From positions 124,001 to 188,000 of the forward strand of contig NZ_QCZI01000002.1 of NCBI RefSeq assembly GCF_003097635.1: DNA of 64,000 bases, written 5' to 3'. Positions 33,790-41,465 of the stretch are shown piece by piece. Under the pieces are notes generated by a model. That model saw only the letters and a list, made by a program, of their open reading frames with translations. It did not search any database and was not told the DNA's origin. Origin of the DNA: Flavobacterium psychrotolerans (lineage in GTDB: Bacteria > Bacteroidota > Bacteroidia > Flavobacteriales > Flavobacteriaceae). Within the stretch, counting starts at the first letter, position 1; each line of letters begins with the position of its first letter. The position numbers were made by a program, and so were the translations under genes.

Positions 33790-33876
33790 AGTCTTAAGGT
33801 CTAAGGTCTTAAGGTCATAAAGTCGGATTTTACCTAAAACAGGAAACTCTTTCGACTTTTGACATTATGACTTTCG
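33790..33876. repeat. Short direct and inverted AAGTC/AAGGTC repeats
   Basis: Left part: repeated TTAAGGTC and AAGTCG. Right part: repeated CGACTTT and TTATGACTTTCGACT, roughly the reverse complement of the left. The whole could fold into an imperfect hairpin between pheS and its downstream neighbour and may act as an attenuator or REP-like element. Confidence 0.45.
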
Positions 33877-33877
33877 A

Positions 33878-34903
33878 CTAAATAAATGATTTAAATTGTT
33901 CTAAGAAACGAACGTCATTTTCATAGAACATTCTGATATCGCCAATTTGGTACAAAAGCATCGCGATACGCTCTACTCCCATTCCAAAGGCAAATCCAGT
34001 AAATTCATCTGGGTTGATGTTGCAGTTTTTCAACACATTCGGATCTACCATTCCGCAACCGCCAATTTCTAACCAACCGGTTCCTTTGGTAATTCGATAA
34101 TCGGTTTCGGTTTTTAAACCCCAATAAATATCAATTTCAGCACTTGGTTCCGTAAACGGAAAATAGGAAGGACGCAAACGGATTTTAGATTTCCCGAACA
34201 TCTCCTTGGTAAAATACAATAATGTTTGCTTTAAGTCGGCAAATGAAACGTCTTTATCAATATACAAGCCTTCGACTTGGTGAAAAATACAGTGCGAACG
34301 AGAGGAAATGGCCTCATTACGGAAAACCCTTCCTGGCGAAATCGTCCGGATAGGCGGTTTGTTGTTTTCCATATACCGAACCTGTACGGATGACGTATGG
34401 GTTCTAAGTAAAATATCGGGATTAGTTTGGATGAAAAAGGTGTCTTGCATGTCACGTGCCGGATGGTATTCGGGCAGGTTCAATGCAGTAAAATTATGCC
34501 AATCGTCCTCAATTTCCGGTCCTTCGGAAACATTGAAACCAACGTTAGAAAAGATGTCGATAATTTGGTTTTTTACCAAGGATATGGGGTGACGGGAACC
34601 AATGGCAACTGGCTCGGCAGAACGGGTTAAATCACCATAAAACCCCTTAATTTCCTCTTTGCTTTCTAAGAATTCCTGAATGGTTTTTACTTTTTCTTCT
34701 GCAGTCGTCTTAAGCAAATTGATCACTTGCCCAAATTCCTTTTTTTGATCGTTAGGCACGCTTTTAAACTCAGCAAAAAAGTCCTTTAAAAGTCCTTTAC
34801 TTCCTAGGAATTTAATTCGGAATGTCTCTAATTCTGCAGCATTTTGAGTCGAGAAAGCTTGTGCTTCACCAATATATTCTTTTATCTTGTCTATCATTTT
34901 CAT
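33878..34903 (-). CDS. pheS: Phenylalanine--tRNA ligase alpha subunit
   Basis: A 341-residue class II aminoacyl-tRNA synthetase subunit. The N-terminal coiled-coil (about 1-90) binds tRNA. Motif 2 is VFRNEAISSRSHCIFHQVEG and motif 3 FAFGMGVERIAMLLYQIGD, with the Phe-binding EPSAEIDIYWG nearby. Length fits bacterial PheS. The beta subunit gene is not in the window, as is usual in Flavobacterium where pheS and pheT are separated. A TAAATTTG element ends 17 bases upstream of the ATG. Confidence 0.95.
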   Translation of the reverse strand: MKMIDKIKEYIGEAQAFSTQNAAELETFRIKFLGSKGLLKDFFAEFKSVPNDQKKEFGQVINLLKTTAEEKVKTIQEFLESKEEIKGFYGDLTRSAEPVAIGSRHPISLVKNQIIDIFSNVGFNVSEGPEIEDDWHNFTALNLPEYHPARDMQDTFFIQTNPDILLRTHTSSVQVRYMENNKPPIRTISPGRVFRNEAISSRSHCIFHQVEGLYIDKDVSFADLKQTLLYFTKEMFGKSKIRLRPSYFPFTEPSAEIDIYWGLKTETDYRITKGTGWLEIGGCGMVDPNVLKNCNINPDEFTGFAFGMGVERIAMLLYQIGDIRMFYENDVRFLEQFKSFI

Positions 34904-34919
34904 TCCGTAATTGAGTGTG

Positions 34920-34927
34920 CAAATTTA
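34920..34927 (-). promoter_or_regulatory. -7 promoter element for pheS
   Basis: TAAATTTG on the minus strand, an exact TAnnTTTG match, leaving a leader of roughly ten bases; there is no room for a classical Phe attenuator. Confidence 0.5.
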
Positions 34928-34994
34928 AGGAATTTGTTCGAAGTTTAAAGTTTAAAATTCAAAGTTTCCTGTCAAAATCTGAAATCAATAATTA

Positions 34995-35351
34995 TTAATC
35001 TATTAACTCTTTTTCTAAAAAGTAATTCACAATGGCTTCCTTCATTAGAACCGACTGTTCACCCGCTTTTAAGGATGGCAATTCTTCTTTTACTTTAAAA
35101 TGGGGCCAACCTTCCTCATCAAAAAACTCGAATTCATAGAAACCATAGGGTTCTAACAAACGGCAAATGGCAATGTGCATCAAATTGAGTTTTTCATCTT
35201 TTTTAAAAGTTTGATGTATTTTACCCAGTTCCTGAACGCCTATCAAATAGATAATAGCATCCAAATCTAAGTCTTCCCCTTGCGAAAATTGATTGGAAAG
35301 TATATTTACCAGCTGTTCCCAGCGTTCTTTCAGTTGATTGTCTCTTGACAT
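34995..35351 (-). CDS. Conserved hypothetical protein
   Basis: 118 residues, soluble, acidic, with no signal peptide. Features: a helical N-terminal half (LKERWEQLVNILSNQF) and a strand/helix C-terminal half with FYEFEFFDEEGWPHFKV. Function unknown; I associate it with pheS neighbourhoods in flavobacteria. Its promoter element at 35423-35430 is divergent from the cvpA promoter. Confidence 0.75.
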   Translation of the reverse strand: MSRDNQLKERWEQLVNILSNQFSQGEDLDLDAIIYLIGVQELGKIHQTFKKDEKLNLMHIAICRLLEPYGFYEFEFFDEEGWPHFKVKEELPSLKAGEQSVLMKEAIVNYFLEKELID

Positions 35352-35422
35352 TTTTGATTTTTGATTTCAGATTAACGATTTTTGAATTTAGATTTTCAAA
35401 AATGGCAATCAAATTATTTTGA

Positions 35423-35430
35423 CAAAGATA
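35423..35430 (-). promoter_or_regulatory. -7 promoter element for the 34995-35351 gene
   Basis: TATCTTTG on the minus strand, a TAnnTTTG match, about 70 bases upstream of the ATG. Confidence 0.4.
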
Positions 35431-35442
35431 AGAACTTGAAAA

Positions 35443-35477
35443 TTGACATCACGTAAGGAACAAATCTTTTATATTTG
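35443..35477 (+). promoter_or_regulatory. cvpA promoter (-33 TTG and -7 TATATTTG)
   Basis: TTG at 35443-35445 and TATATTTG at 35470-35477, spacing 24. The -7 element overlaps an upstream TTG codon in the cvpA frame, which shows that the ATG at 35502 is the true start. Confidence 0.55.
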
Positions 35478-35501
35478 CCATTCTATGTAAACAGAAATGA
35501 A

Positions 35502-35972
35502 ATGGGCTTTTTAGATATTATTTTGTGCGGCTTTTTGATTTACGGGTTCGTTCGTGGCATTTGGAATGGTTTTTTTGTAGAATTGGCATCCTTGGTTTCG
35601 ATGCTTCTTGGTATTTATATCGCCATTAAATTCTCGTTTTTAATGAAATCCTTTTTGGAAAATCACGTTTCTTGGAACCCAAAAACAATACAAGTTACGG
35701 CTTTTGCTTTAACCTTTATTCTTGTGGTTGTAGGTGTTTCTGCGTTAGCAAAAGCATTTACTGTAGTTGCCAATTTTGCAAGCTTGGGTTTGTTCAACAA
35801 ACTATTTGGCGGAGTTTTCGGAGTTTTGAAAACCATTTTAATTATCAGTATTACATTGAATTTGTTTCAGAAAATAAATTCCCATAACACTTTTGCAAAA
35901 AAAGAAACACTTGATAAATCCATCTTTTACAATCCAATCCGAAGGTTTCCAAAAAGATTTATCCTTCAATAG
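35502..35972 (+). CDS. CvpA family membrane protein with C-terminal frameshift
   Basis: 156 residues. The CvpA domain spans the protein, with four membrane segments (about 5-20, 25-45, 62-85 and 97-120). CvpA proteins are small inner-membrane proteins linked to colicin V production and biofilm/envelope functions. Near 35935-35945 the frame appears to have lost one base: the current frame ends IRRFPKRFILQ, whereas the +1 frame continues as KVSKKIYPSIEEWF and runs to a stop at 36035-36037. Relatives, as I recall, end in this second form. Either a real truncation of about 20 residues or a sequencing error. Confidence 0.75.
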   Translation: MGFLDIILCGFLIYGFVRGIWNGFFVELASLVSMLLGIYIAIKFSFLMKSFLENHVSWNPKTIQVTAFALTFILVVVGVSALAKAFTVVANFASLGLFNKLFGGVFGVLKTILIISITLNLFQKINSHNTFAKKETLDKSIFYNPIRRFPKRFILQ

Positions 35973-36038
35973 AGGAATGGTTTACGGCATTCAAAACCAA
36001 GGAATTTGAACTTGAAAATTCCGAAAAAACAGAATGAA

Positions 36039-36782
36039 TTATTTCACTTCTTTAATAGCATTATTTGCAATCCAGCCTTCGGTTCCGTCAGTCAACTGAA
36101 TTTTTTTCCAGTTATCTAAAACTTCTAGAACAAAAACTTTGGTTCCTTCGTGAAGCACCAAAACATCTGAACTGGAGGATTTTGGTTCGCTTTTTACCGA
36201 AACAATTTCGGCAAAAACAATCGCTGGTCTTTCATTTTCATAATGGCTTTTCTCGAAAAGCGCTGCTAAAACACTAATGAGGATCAGAAACACCAAAAAA
36301 AACATTCCGAAAAAGAAAATTCTTTTTGATACTGTCGTTTGCGAAAAATAATAGCCAACAAAAAACAACAAAAATAATATTGCAAGAGATACCGAGATCC
36401 AAGCCCACGAATTGTAATGAAAAATTCCTGTGAAATCTCGAATTAATTTTGCAAAACCCACTTGTGGCACTTCTTTGATTTCATCAATTTGCAATTTGCG
36501 GGCAAATTTTAAGTTATTCTGAATTTCATTGTCGTTTGGATTCAACACCAGTGCCTTCTCATAATTGTAAATGGTCGGAGCCACCTTATTGAGTTTGTAA
36601 TAACAATTTCCTAAATTAAAATACAATTCCGCAGATTGTTTGTTAGCGTTTAAAACACTTTCATAAGCCGTAATTGCGTCCTTATAATTTCCATTTTGGT
36701 ATAATGCGTTCCCTTTTTCAAAGCCATTTTGGGCAAAGAAAACCTGGGTTGTTAGCAGTAGTATAAATAATATCTTTTTCAT
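36039..36782 (-). CDS. batE: BatE: TPR and SH3-like domain protein
   Basis: 247 residues: signal peptide (1-17, ending FFAQN), TPR repeats (about 20-100: ALYQNGNYKDAITAYESVL, AELYFNLGNCYYKL), two membrane segments (about 128-148 and 154-176) and a C-terminal bacterial SH3-like domain (EGTKVFVLEVLDNWKKIQL...GWI). This is the domain order of BatE in Bacteroides/Flavobacterium aerotolerance operons. It probably scaffolds the periplasmic Bat complex. Last gene of the operon; separated from batD by a palindromic repeat. Confidence 0.85.
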   Translation of the reverse strand: MKKILFILLLTTQVFFAQNGFEKGNALYQNGNYKDAITAYESVLNANKQSAELYFNLGNCYYKLNKVAPTIYNYEKALVLNPNDNEIQNNLKFARKLQIDEIKEVPQVGFAKLIRDFTGIFHYNSWAWISVSLAILFLLFFVGYYFSQTTVSKRIFFFGMFFLVFLILISVLAALFEKSHYENERPAIVFAEIVSVKSEPKSSSSDVLVLHEGTKVFVLEVLDNWKKIQLTDGTEGWIANNAIKEVK

Positions 36783-36789
36783 TTTTTAT

Positions 36790-36872
36790 GTTTATTGCCG
36801 CAAAGACGCTAAGGCGCAAATTATTTGTCTCAATATTATTTACTCTTTGTGGCTTGGTGTCTTTGTGGCAGA
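36790..36872. repeat. Interspersed palindromic repeat between batD and batE
   Basis: Left arm GCCGCAAAGACGCTAAGGCG near 36793-36812 and right arm TTTGTGGCTTGGTGTCTTTG near 36847-36866 are imperfect reverse complements separated by about 30 bases. A related half copy (CACAAAGGCACAAAGGCGC) lies at 44131-44153 between the DUF58 and moxR genes. Confidence 0.65.
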
Positions 36873-36875
36873 TTT

Positions 36876-38630
36876 TTATATCTGTTTTTCCAATTCTGAA
36901 ATTATTGAAATCGCTTTGTCATAATCCTGCTGAATCGCTACGCTAGACGATGGTGCATATCGGGCCAATTCACAGTTTTCGGTCAAATTAATAAAGGACT
37001 GAACCGTTTCTGTTTTGGCTTTTCTGGACAGTAAGATTTCCTGAACCTTGTCTTTACTCATTTCTGAAGTTTCGATATGTAATTTGGCCTTCAGGAAATT
37101 GTGCATTGCTTTTTCTAATGCAATATAAAACGGTTCTTTGTTGTTGATTTGATTTTTAGCTTCGGACAAATATTTCTTCGCCAATTTGTTATTCATTTTA
37201 ATTCTGTTTCCATGAATATCCCCGTCGATGGCTTCTTTTTTCTTTTTAAGCAACACAATTATCGGAATGATGGAAAACGGCAGAAACATTAAAATATAAA
37301 ACATGGTAGAACCGAGAAAATCAGTAGTCTTACTATTCAAAAGATTCGTTTCTAGCTTGATAAATTTAAATTGTTCTCCCGCAGAAACTTTCATTTTAGA
37401 AACCCCAGAGTTTGTGGCAACCGTATTTTCGGATGCTGATGGGCCGTCTAAAACGTTAATCATGATTTCGGGAGAAGTAATGGTTTTGTATCTTCCTGAA
37501 CCCAAATCAAAATAGGTAAATGACAATGGTTTTATGGGATACTTTCCTTTAAATTGGGGTATAATGGTATAAGAATCCGATATTTGTCCGTTCATTCCCG
37601 AAAGTGGTGTTTGCACTTGTTCATTATGAACTGGATCATACATTTCAAGTGAATTGGGCAGAACCGGTTTTGGCAACGTAAATAATTTTAAATTCCCGGT
37701 TCCTGACACCGCCACTTTTAAATCTAGCGATTCCCCGTTTTTAAGATTTGTTTTTGAAGGGACTGCCGTGAAATTAAATCTGCCGACGGCACCCGAAAAA
37801 TCTTGTGGTTTTCCAGCTTCCGGCAATGGTTTTACTGTAATGGTTTTACTCCCTGCGGATACTCTTTTATTATCATCAACCACTTGTACTTGTCCAAAAA
37901 TATTTCGCCTGTTGGTTGGCACTTGCACATCAATATCCAAAGAAAGAGGTTCGATTTCTAGTTTTCCTGATTTTTGTGGATACAAAACGGTTTTTCTTAA
38001 AACTACAAATCGGTATTTTTCCCCATTGTATTTCCCTTCTTCAGCAACTAATTGTTTAATGTCGATATTTTGGCTCCAAAAATCATTGTATTTGGGCTTA
38101 TTAAGTTCTCTCCAGTTGGTGATTCCGATGTTGTAACTAAAATACAGCTTGTAAACTACGGTAATGGGTTCGTTTACATAGGGATTCCCTTTTGAGATTT
38201 CGGCGACCAAATGAATTGCATCATCTACCGAAATTTGTGGTGCTTCATTAGGATCCCGTGGTTGTTCTACTGCTGCTGTTACATTAATTTTAATGGGATT
38301 GGTCTTGTAAATCTGTCCATTAATTTCTATGGAAGCCTGCTTAATAAGTAAACTCCCTTTTTGGGTTGGTAATAAAAAATAGGAATAGGATTTGCTAAAG
38401 GAACTCCGTCCGTTTATCCAGGATTGACTCACTTGCTGGCTTGGCCCGCCCACAATTCGGAATCCCTCAAATGATGGCGGGGAGAAATTATCTCCATCAT
38501 CATTCATGGTAAAATCGATACGAAGTCTTTCGTTAAGACCTAATGTCGTTTTACTAACCTTAGCCTCAAATTGCACTTGTGCCAAAAGTCCTTGAAAACT
38601 TAATATAAATAGAAAAATATACTTTTTCAT
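36876..38630 (-). CDS. batD: BatD family protein
   Basis: About 584 residues from the ATG at 38630. The frame opens five codons earlier, but MKKYIFLFILSFQGLLAQ is the natural signal peptide. The large beta-rich periplasmic region contains the oxygen-tolerance (BatD) signatures ARIDFTMNDDGDNFSPP-like and FVVLRKTVLYPQKSG with repeated Ig-like segments. A single membrane helix lies near residues 437-457, followed by a cytoplasmic helical tail. It sits between batC and batE in the conserved operon. Its role is thought to be in envelope stress or aerotolerance; the biochemical mechanism is not known. Confidence 0.88.
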   Translation of the reverse strand: MKKYIFLFILSFQGLLAQVQFEAKVSKTTLGLNERLRIDFTMNDDGDNFSPPSFEGFRIVGGPSQQVSQSWINGRSSFSKSYSYFLLPTQKGSLLIKQASIEINGQIYKTNPIKINVTAAVEQPRDPNEAPQISVDDAIHLVAEISKGNPYVNEPITVVYKLYFSYNIGITNWRELNKPKYNDFWSQNIDIKQLVAEEGKYNGEKYRFVVLRKTVLYPQKSGKLEIEPLSLDIDVQVPTNRRNIFGQVQVVDDNKRVSAGSKTITVKPLPEAGKPQDFSGAVGRFNFTAVPSKTNLKNGESLDLKVAVSGTGNLKLFTLPKPVLPNSLEMYDPVHNEQVQTPLSGMNGQISDSYTIIPQFKGKYPIKPLSFTYFDLGSGRYKTITSPEIMINVLDGPSASENTVATNSGVSKMKVSAGEQFKFIKLETNLLNSKTTDFLGSTMFYILMFLPFSIIPIIVLLKKKKEAIDGDIHGNRIKMNNKLAKKYLSEAKNQINNKEPFYIALEKAMHNFLKAKLHIETSEMSKDKVQEILLSRKAKTETVQSFINLTENCELARYAPSSSVAIQQDYDKAISIISELEKQI

Positions 38631-38670
38631 TGTGTGTTTAATCATTTTTGTATGGGGGTTGAAAATACAA

Positions 38671-39420
38671 CTACCAATCTTTTTCTGTTTGAACCGGTTT
38701 GCCTTTTACTTTCTGGGCATTTACTTTATCCTGAACTTTCTTTTCTTCATTATTCACTGCATCCATTAGGCTCTGCAACCTTTCCTTTGAAATTCCACCA
38801 GGTTTGGGCTGTGGTTGTCCTTGTTGTTTATCGTTGCCTTTATCGTTTTTCGGATTCTTATCGCCCTCTTTTTTATCATCCTTCTTATCCTTGTCTCCGT
38901 CTTTCTTGTCGTCTTTTTTGTCTTTATCTTTCTTATCCTTTTTGTCGTCCTTTTTATCATTTTTGTTATCCTTCTTGTCGTCTTTTTTAGGCGGATTTTC
39001 TTTTAGCATTTTTTTTGCCAAAGCATAATTATAACGTGTTTCTTCATCACCCGGATTGTTGCGTAAGGCATTTTTATAGGCTTCAACGGCTTGCGTATAA
39101 TTTTTTTCCTTCATCAACACATTCCCTAAATTGTGAAAGGCTTGGTGTTTTTCAGATCTTTCATTTGTGTTTTCAATCGCTTTTAAATAGGAATATTTCG
39201 CCTCTCCAACTTGATTTTGCATGTAAATCGCATTCCCTAAATTATACGAAGCGATAGCATTTTTTGGCGACTTAGACTGTGAAATTCGGTAATCCGCCTC
39301 GGCATCAGTATATTTTTTTGCTACAAACTCTTCATTGCCTTTAGGCAGGTTTTTGTCCTTTTCTTGAGCAAATGATGCCAAAGAAAGCAATAAAACCCCA
39401 TATATAATTGAATTTTTCAT
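38671..39420 (-). CDS. batC: BatC: TPR protein with Lys/Asp-rich tail
   Basis: 249 residues: signal peptide (1-18), three to four TPR repeats (about 28-140, with AIASYNLGNAIYMQ and AFHNLGNVLMKEKNYTQA), then a strongly biased Lys/Asp stretch (about 155-205: KKDDKKDNKNDKKDDKKDKK and similar), then a short C-terminal segment. The biased region comes from degenerate AAAGAC/AAGGAT repeats, which also create long spurious ORFs on the opposite strand. Its stop leads into batD, and its start overlaps the last base of batB. Confidence 0.87.
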   Translation of the reverse strand: MKNSIIYGVLLLSLASFAQEKDKNLPKGNEEFVAKKYTDAEADYRISQSKSPKNAIASYNLGNAIYMQNQVGEAKYSYLKAIENTNERSEKHQAFHNLGNVLMKEKNYTQAVEAYKNALRNNPGDEETRYNYALAKKMLKENPPKKDDKKDNKNDKKDDKKDKKDKDKKDDKKDGDKDKKDDKKEGDKNPKNDKGNDKQQGQPQPKPGGISKERLQSLMDAVNNEEKKVQDKVNAQKVKGKPVQTEKDW

Positions 39421-40457
39421 TATTCCTTTTCATTAAATAAATTCAACTTCTTAATCCAGTTGGTTTTTCTTTCCAAGAAAAAAATATCCAAAAACAGCAA
39501 GGCAAAGGCGATTCCTAAAAACCACTGAAATTGCGATTGAAAATCGGCCATTTGCGTGGATTCAAATTCTGTTTTCTGTATATTTTCTAAGGCTTTTTTA
39601 ATATAGGCCAAAACGTCTTTGGTATTGTTCCCGTTTACGTAACCTCCTTTGGTGGCCTTTGCGATTGCCATTAAACTTTCTTGGTTCAATTTAGTAATTA
39701 CCACCTCGTTGTTATTGTCTCTCTTGAAACTTTCAACAACCCCATTTCGTTTCATCGGGATTGGCCCTCCTTTTTCGGTTCCAACGCCTATTGTGATGAT
39801 TTTCATGCCGTTTTTATTGGCTTCATCAGCGGCAGCTTCCGCTCCTTCAGAATGATCTTCTCCGTCAGAAATCAAAATCAGTAATTTACTTGTTTTATTG
39901 CCTTTGTCAAAATACGTATTTGACAGTTTTATTGCATCGTCTAATGAGGTTCCTTGGGAGGAAACCATAGTGGTATTCATGCTTTGCAGAAACATTTTGG
40001 CAACACCATAATCGGTTGTTATGGGCAATACGGGAAAAGCACTTCCGGCATAAGCCACAATCCCAATTCGGTCATTTCCTAATTGATTGATGATTTGGGA
40101 AACAATTTGTTTGCTTTTTTCTAATCGGCTTGGCGCAACGTCTTCGGCAAGCATACTTTTAGAGACATCGACAGCAAATACTATATCAATTCCTTCGCGT
40201 TTTACGGTTTCCATTTTGGTTCCGATTTTTGGATTTACTAAGCCAAAAACAAGAGCAACCAAAGCCAACAGAAAGACAATAAATTTTAAAACGGGTTTAA
40301 AAACAGATTTCTCTGGGCTTAATTTTTTTACCAATAATACATCTCCAAACTCTCGTTGTTTTTTTCTTTTCCAATATTGAATATACAAAAAAACAACTAC
40401 CAAAAGTGGTATAATAAATAAGAGATATAAATAACCTTTTTCTTCTAATTCGTACAT
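39420..40457 (-). CDS. batB: BatB: VWA-domain membrane protein
   Basis: 345 residues: N-terminal membrane segments (about 8-25 and 53-72), a von Willebrand A domain (about 88-290) with a complete MIDAS (DVSKSM near residue 95, later Thr and ISDGEDHS), and a C-terminal membrane segment (about 310-330). It binds a divalent metal and probably protein partners in the Bat complex. It overlaps batC by one base and follows batA after six bases. Confidence 0.92.
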   Translation of the reverse strand: MYELEEKGYLYLLFIIPLLVVVFLYIQYWKRKKQREFGDVLLVKKLSPEKSVFKPVLKFIVFLLALVALVFGLVNPKIGTKMETVKREGIDIVFAVDVSKSMLAEDVAPSRLEKSKQIVSQIINQLGNDRIGIVAYAGSAFPVLPITTDYGVAKMFLQSMNTTMVSSQGTSLDDAIKLSNTYFDKGNKTSKLLILISDGEDHSEGAEAAADEANKNGMKIITIGVGTEKGGPIPMKRNGVVESFKRDNNNEVVITKLNQESLMAIAKATKGGYVNGNNTKDVLAYIKKALENIQKTEFESTQMADFQSQFQWFLGIAFALLFLDIFFLERKTNWIKKLNLFNEKE

Positions 40458-40463
40458 AGTTCT

Positions 40464-41465
40464 TTATATAAAACTTCTGAAAATTGTATTTCGTAAACTA
40501 ATTTCTGCAAAAAGCAATAAACCTGCAATCCAAACAAATGGACGGAATTTTTCATCATAATCATAGAATCGTAATTCTTCAATTTCGGTAGTTTCGAGTT
40601 TGTTGATAGCGGCATAAATTTGAGCTAATTTTTCGTTTCCGGTAGCTCTAAAATATTTTCCACCCGTTTTTTGGGCAATGCTTTGCAGTAATTTCACATC
40701 AATTTCTACAGGCATCATTCTAAAAAGAAACTGACCGTTTGGCGCAATAGCGTAAGGGAATTCTGCCGTTCCGTTAGTCCCAATTCCTATGGTATATACT
40801 TTTATGCCGTATTGTTGTGCAATATCTGAAGCGGTTTCGGGCTCAATAAATCCAGCATTGTTTACCCCATCGGTCAATAAAATAATTATTTTGCTTTTGG
40901 CTTTGCTGTCTTTTAATCGATTTACGGCCGTGGTCAATCCCATTCCTATTCCCGTTCCGTCTTGCAAAACGTTGTCGTATTTTATGCTATTTATGGCGTC
41001 TAACACAACTGCTTTATCACTGGTTACTGGCGATTTAGTATAGGCTTCGGCTGCGTAAACAACAAGTCCTATTCGGTCGTTTGGTCGTTCTTCCACAAAA
41101 TCAGAAGCTACTCGTTTTAGCGCTTCCATTCGGCTGGGCTTTAAATCTTTGGCCAGCATACTTCCGGAAACGTCTACTGCCATCACAATATCAATTCCTT
41201 TAGTTGTTTTGGTTTTGTTGCTTACATCAACCGTTCTTGGCCGTGCCATGGCAACAATAAGCGAGCTTAAAGCCAAAAGCCGCATTACCATTAAAAGTGG
41301 TTTTAATTTGGCCAAAAAAGAACTTGAAGCTTGAAATCCTTTTAAGGAACTTATTTTTAATGTAGGTTCTTGGTGATTTCTCTTCCATAATAACCATGCA
41401 ATTGCCACTGGAATTAAAAGAAATAACCAAAAAAACTCGGGATTTAAAAAGGTGACGTTTTTCAT
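40464..41465 (-). CDS. batA: BatA: VWA-domain membrane protein
   Basis: 333 residues with the same plan as BatB: membrane segments near 8-25 and 58-77, a VWA domain with MIDAS DVSGSML near residue 94 and LLTDGVNNAGF, and a C-terminal membrane helix near 310. The start shares its last base with the stop of the preceding BatD-like gene. Paired BatA/BatB proteins next to moxR and DUF58 define the aerotolerance operon of Bacteroidota. Confidence 0.92.
   Translation of the reverse strand: MKNVTFLNPEFFWLFLLIPVAIAWLLWKRNHQEPTLKISSLKGFQASSSFLAKLKPLLMVMRLLALSSLIVAMARPRTVDVSNKTKTTKGIDIVMAVDVSGSMLAKDLKPSRMEALKRVASDFVEERPNDRIGLVVYAAEAYTKSPVTSDKAVVLDAINSIKYDNVLQDGTGIGMGLTTAVNRLKDSKAKSKIIILLTDGVNNAGFIEPETASDIAQQYGIKVYTIGIGTNGTAEFPYAIAPNGQFLFRMMPVEIDVKLLQSIAQKTGGKYFRATGNEKLAQIYAAINKLETTEIEELRFYDYDEKFRPFVWIAGLLLFAEISLRNTIFRSFI

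Noticed and set aside
38634..39028. Several long plus-strand ORFs rich in Leu/Phe/Ser opposite batC
   Set aside because: They are the antisense of the Lys/Asp-rich repeat tract; composition and lack of any motif show they are shadows.
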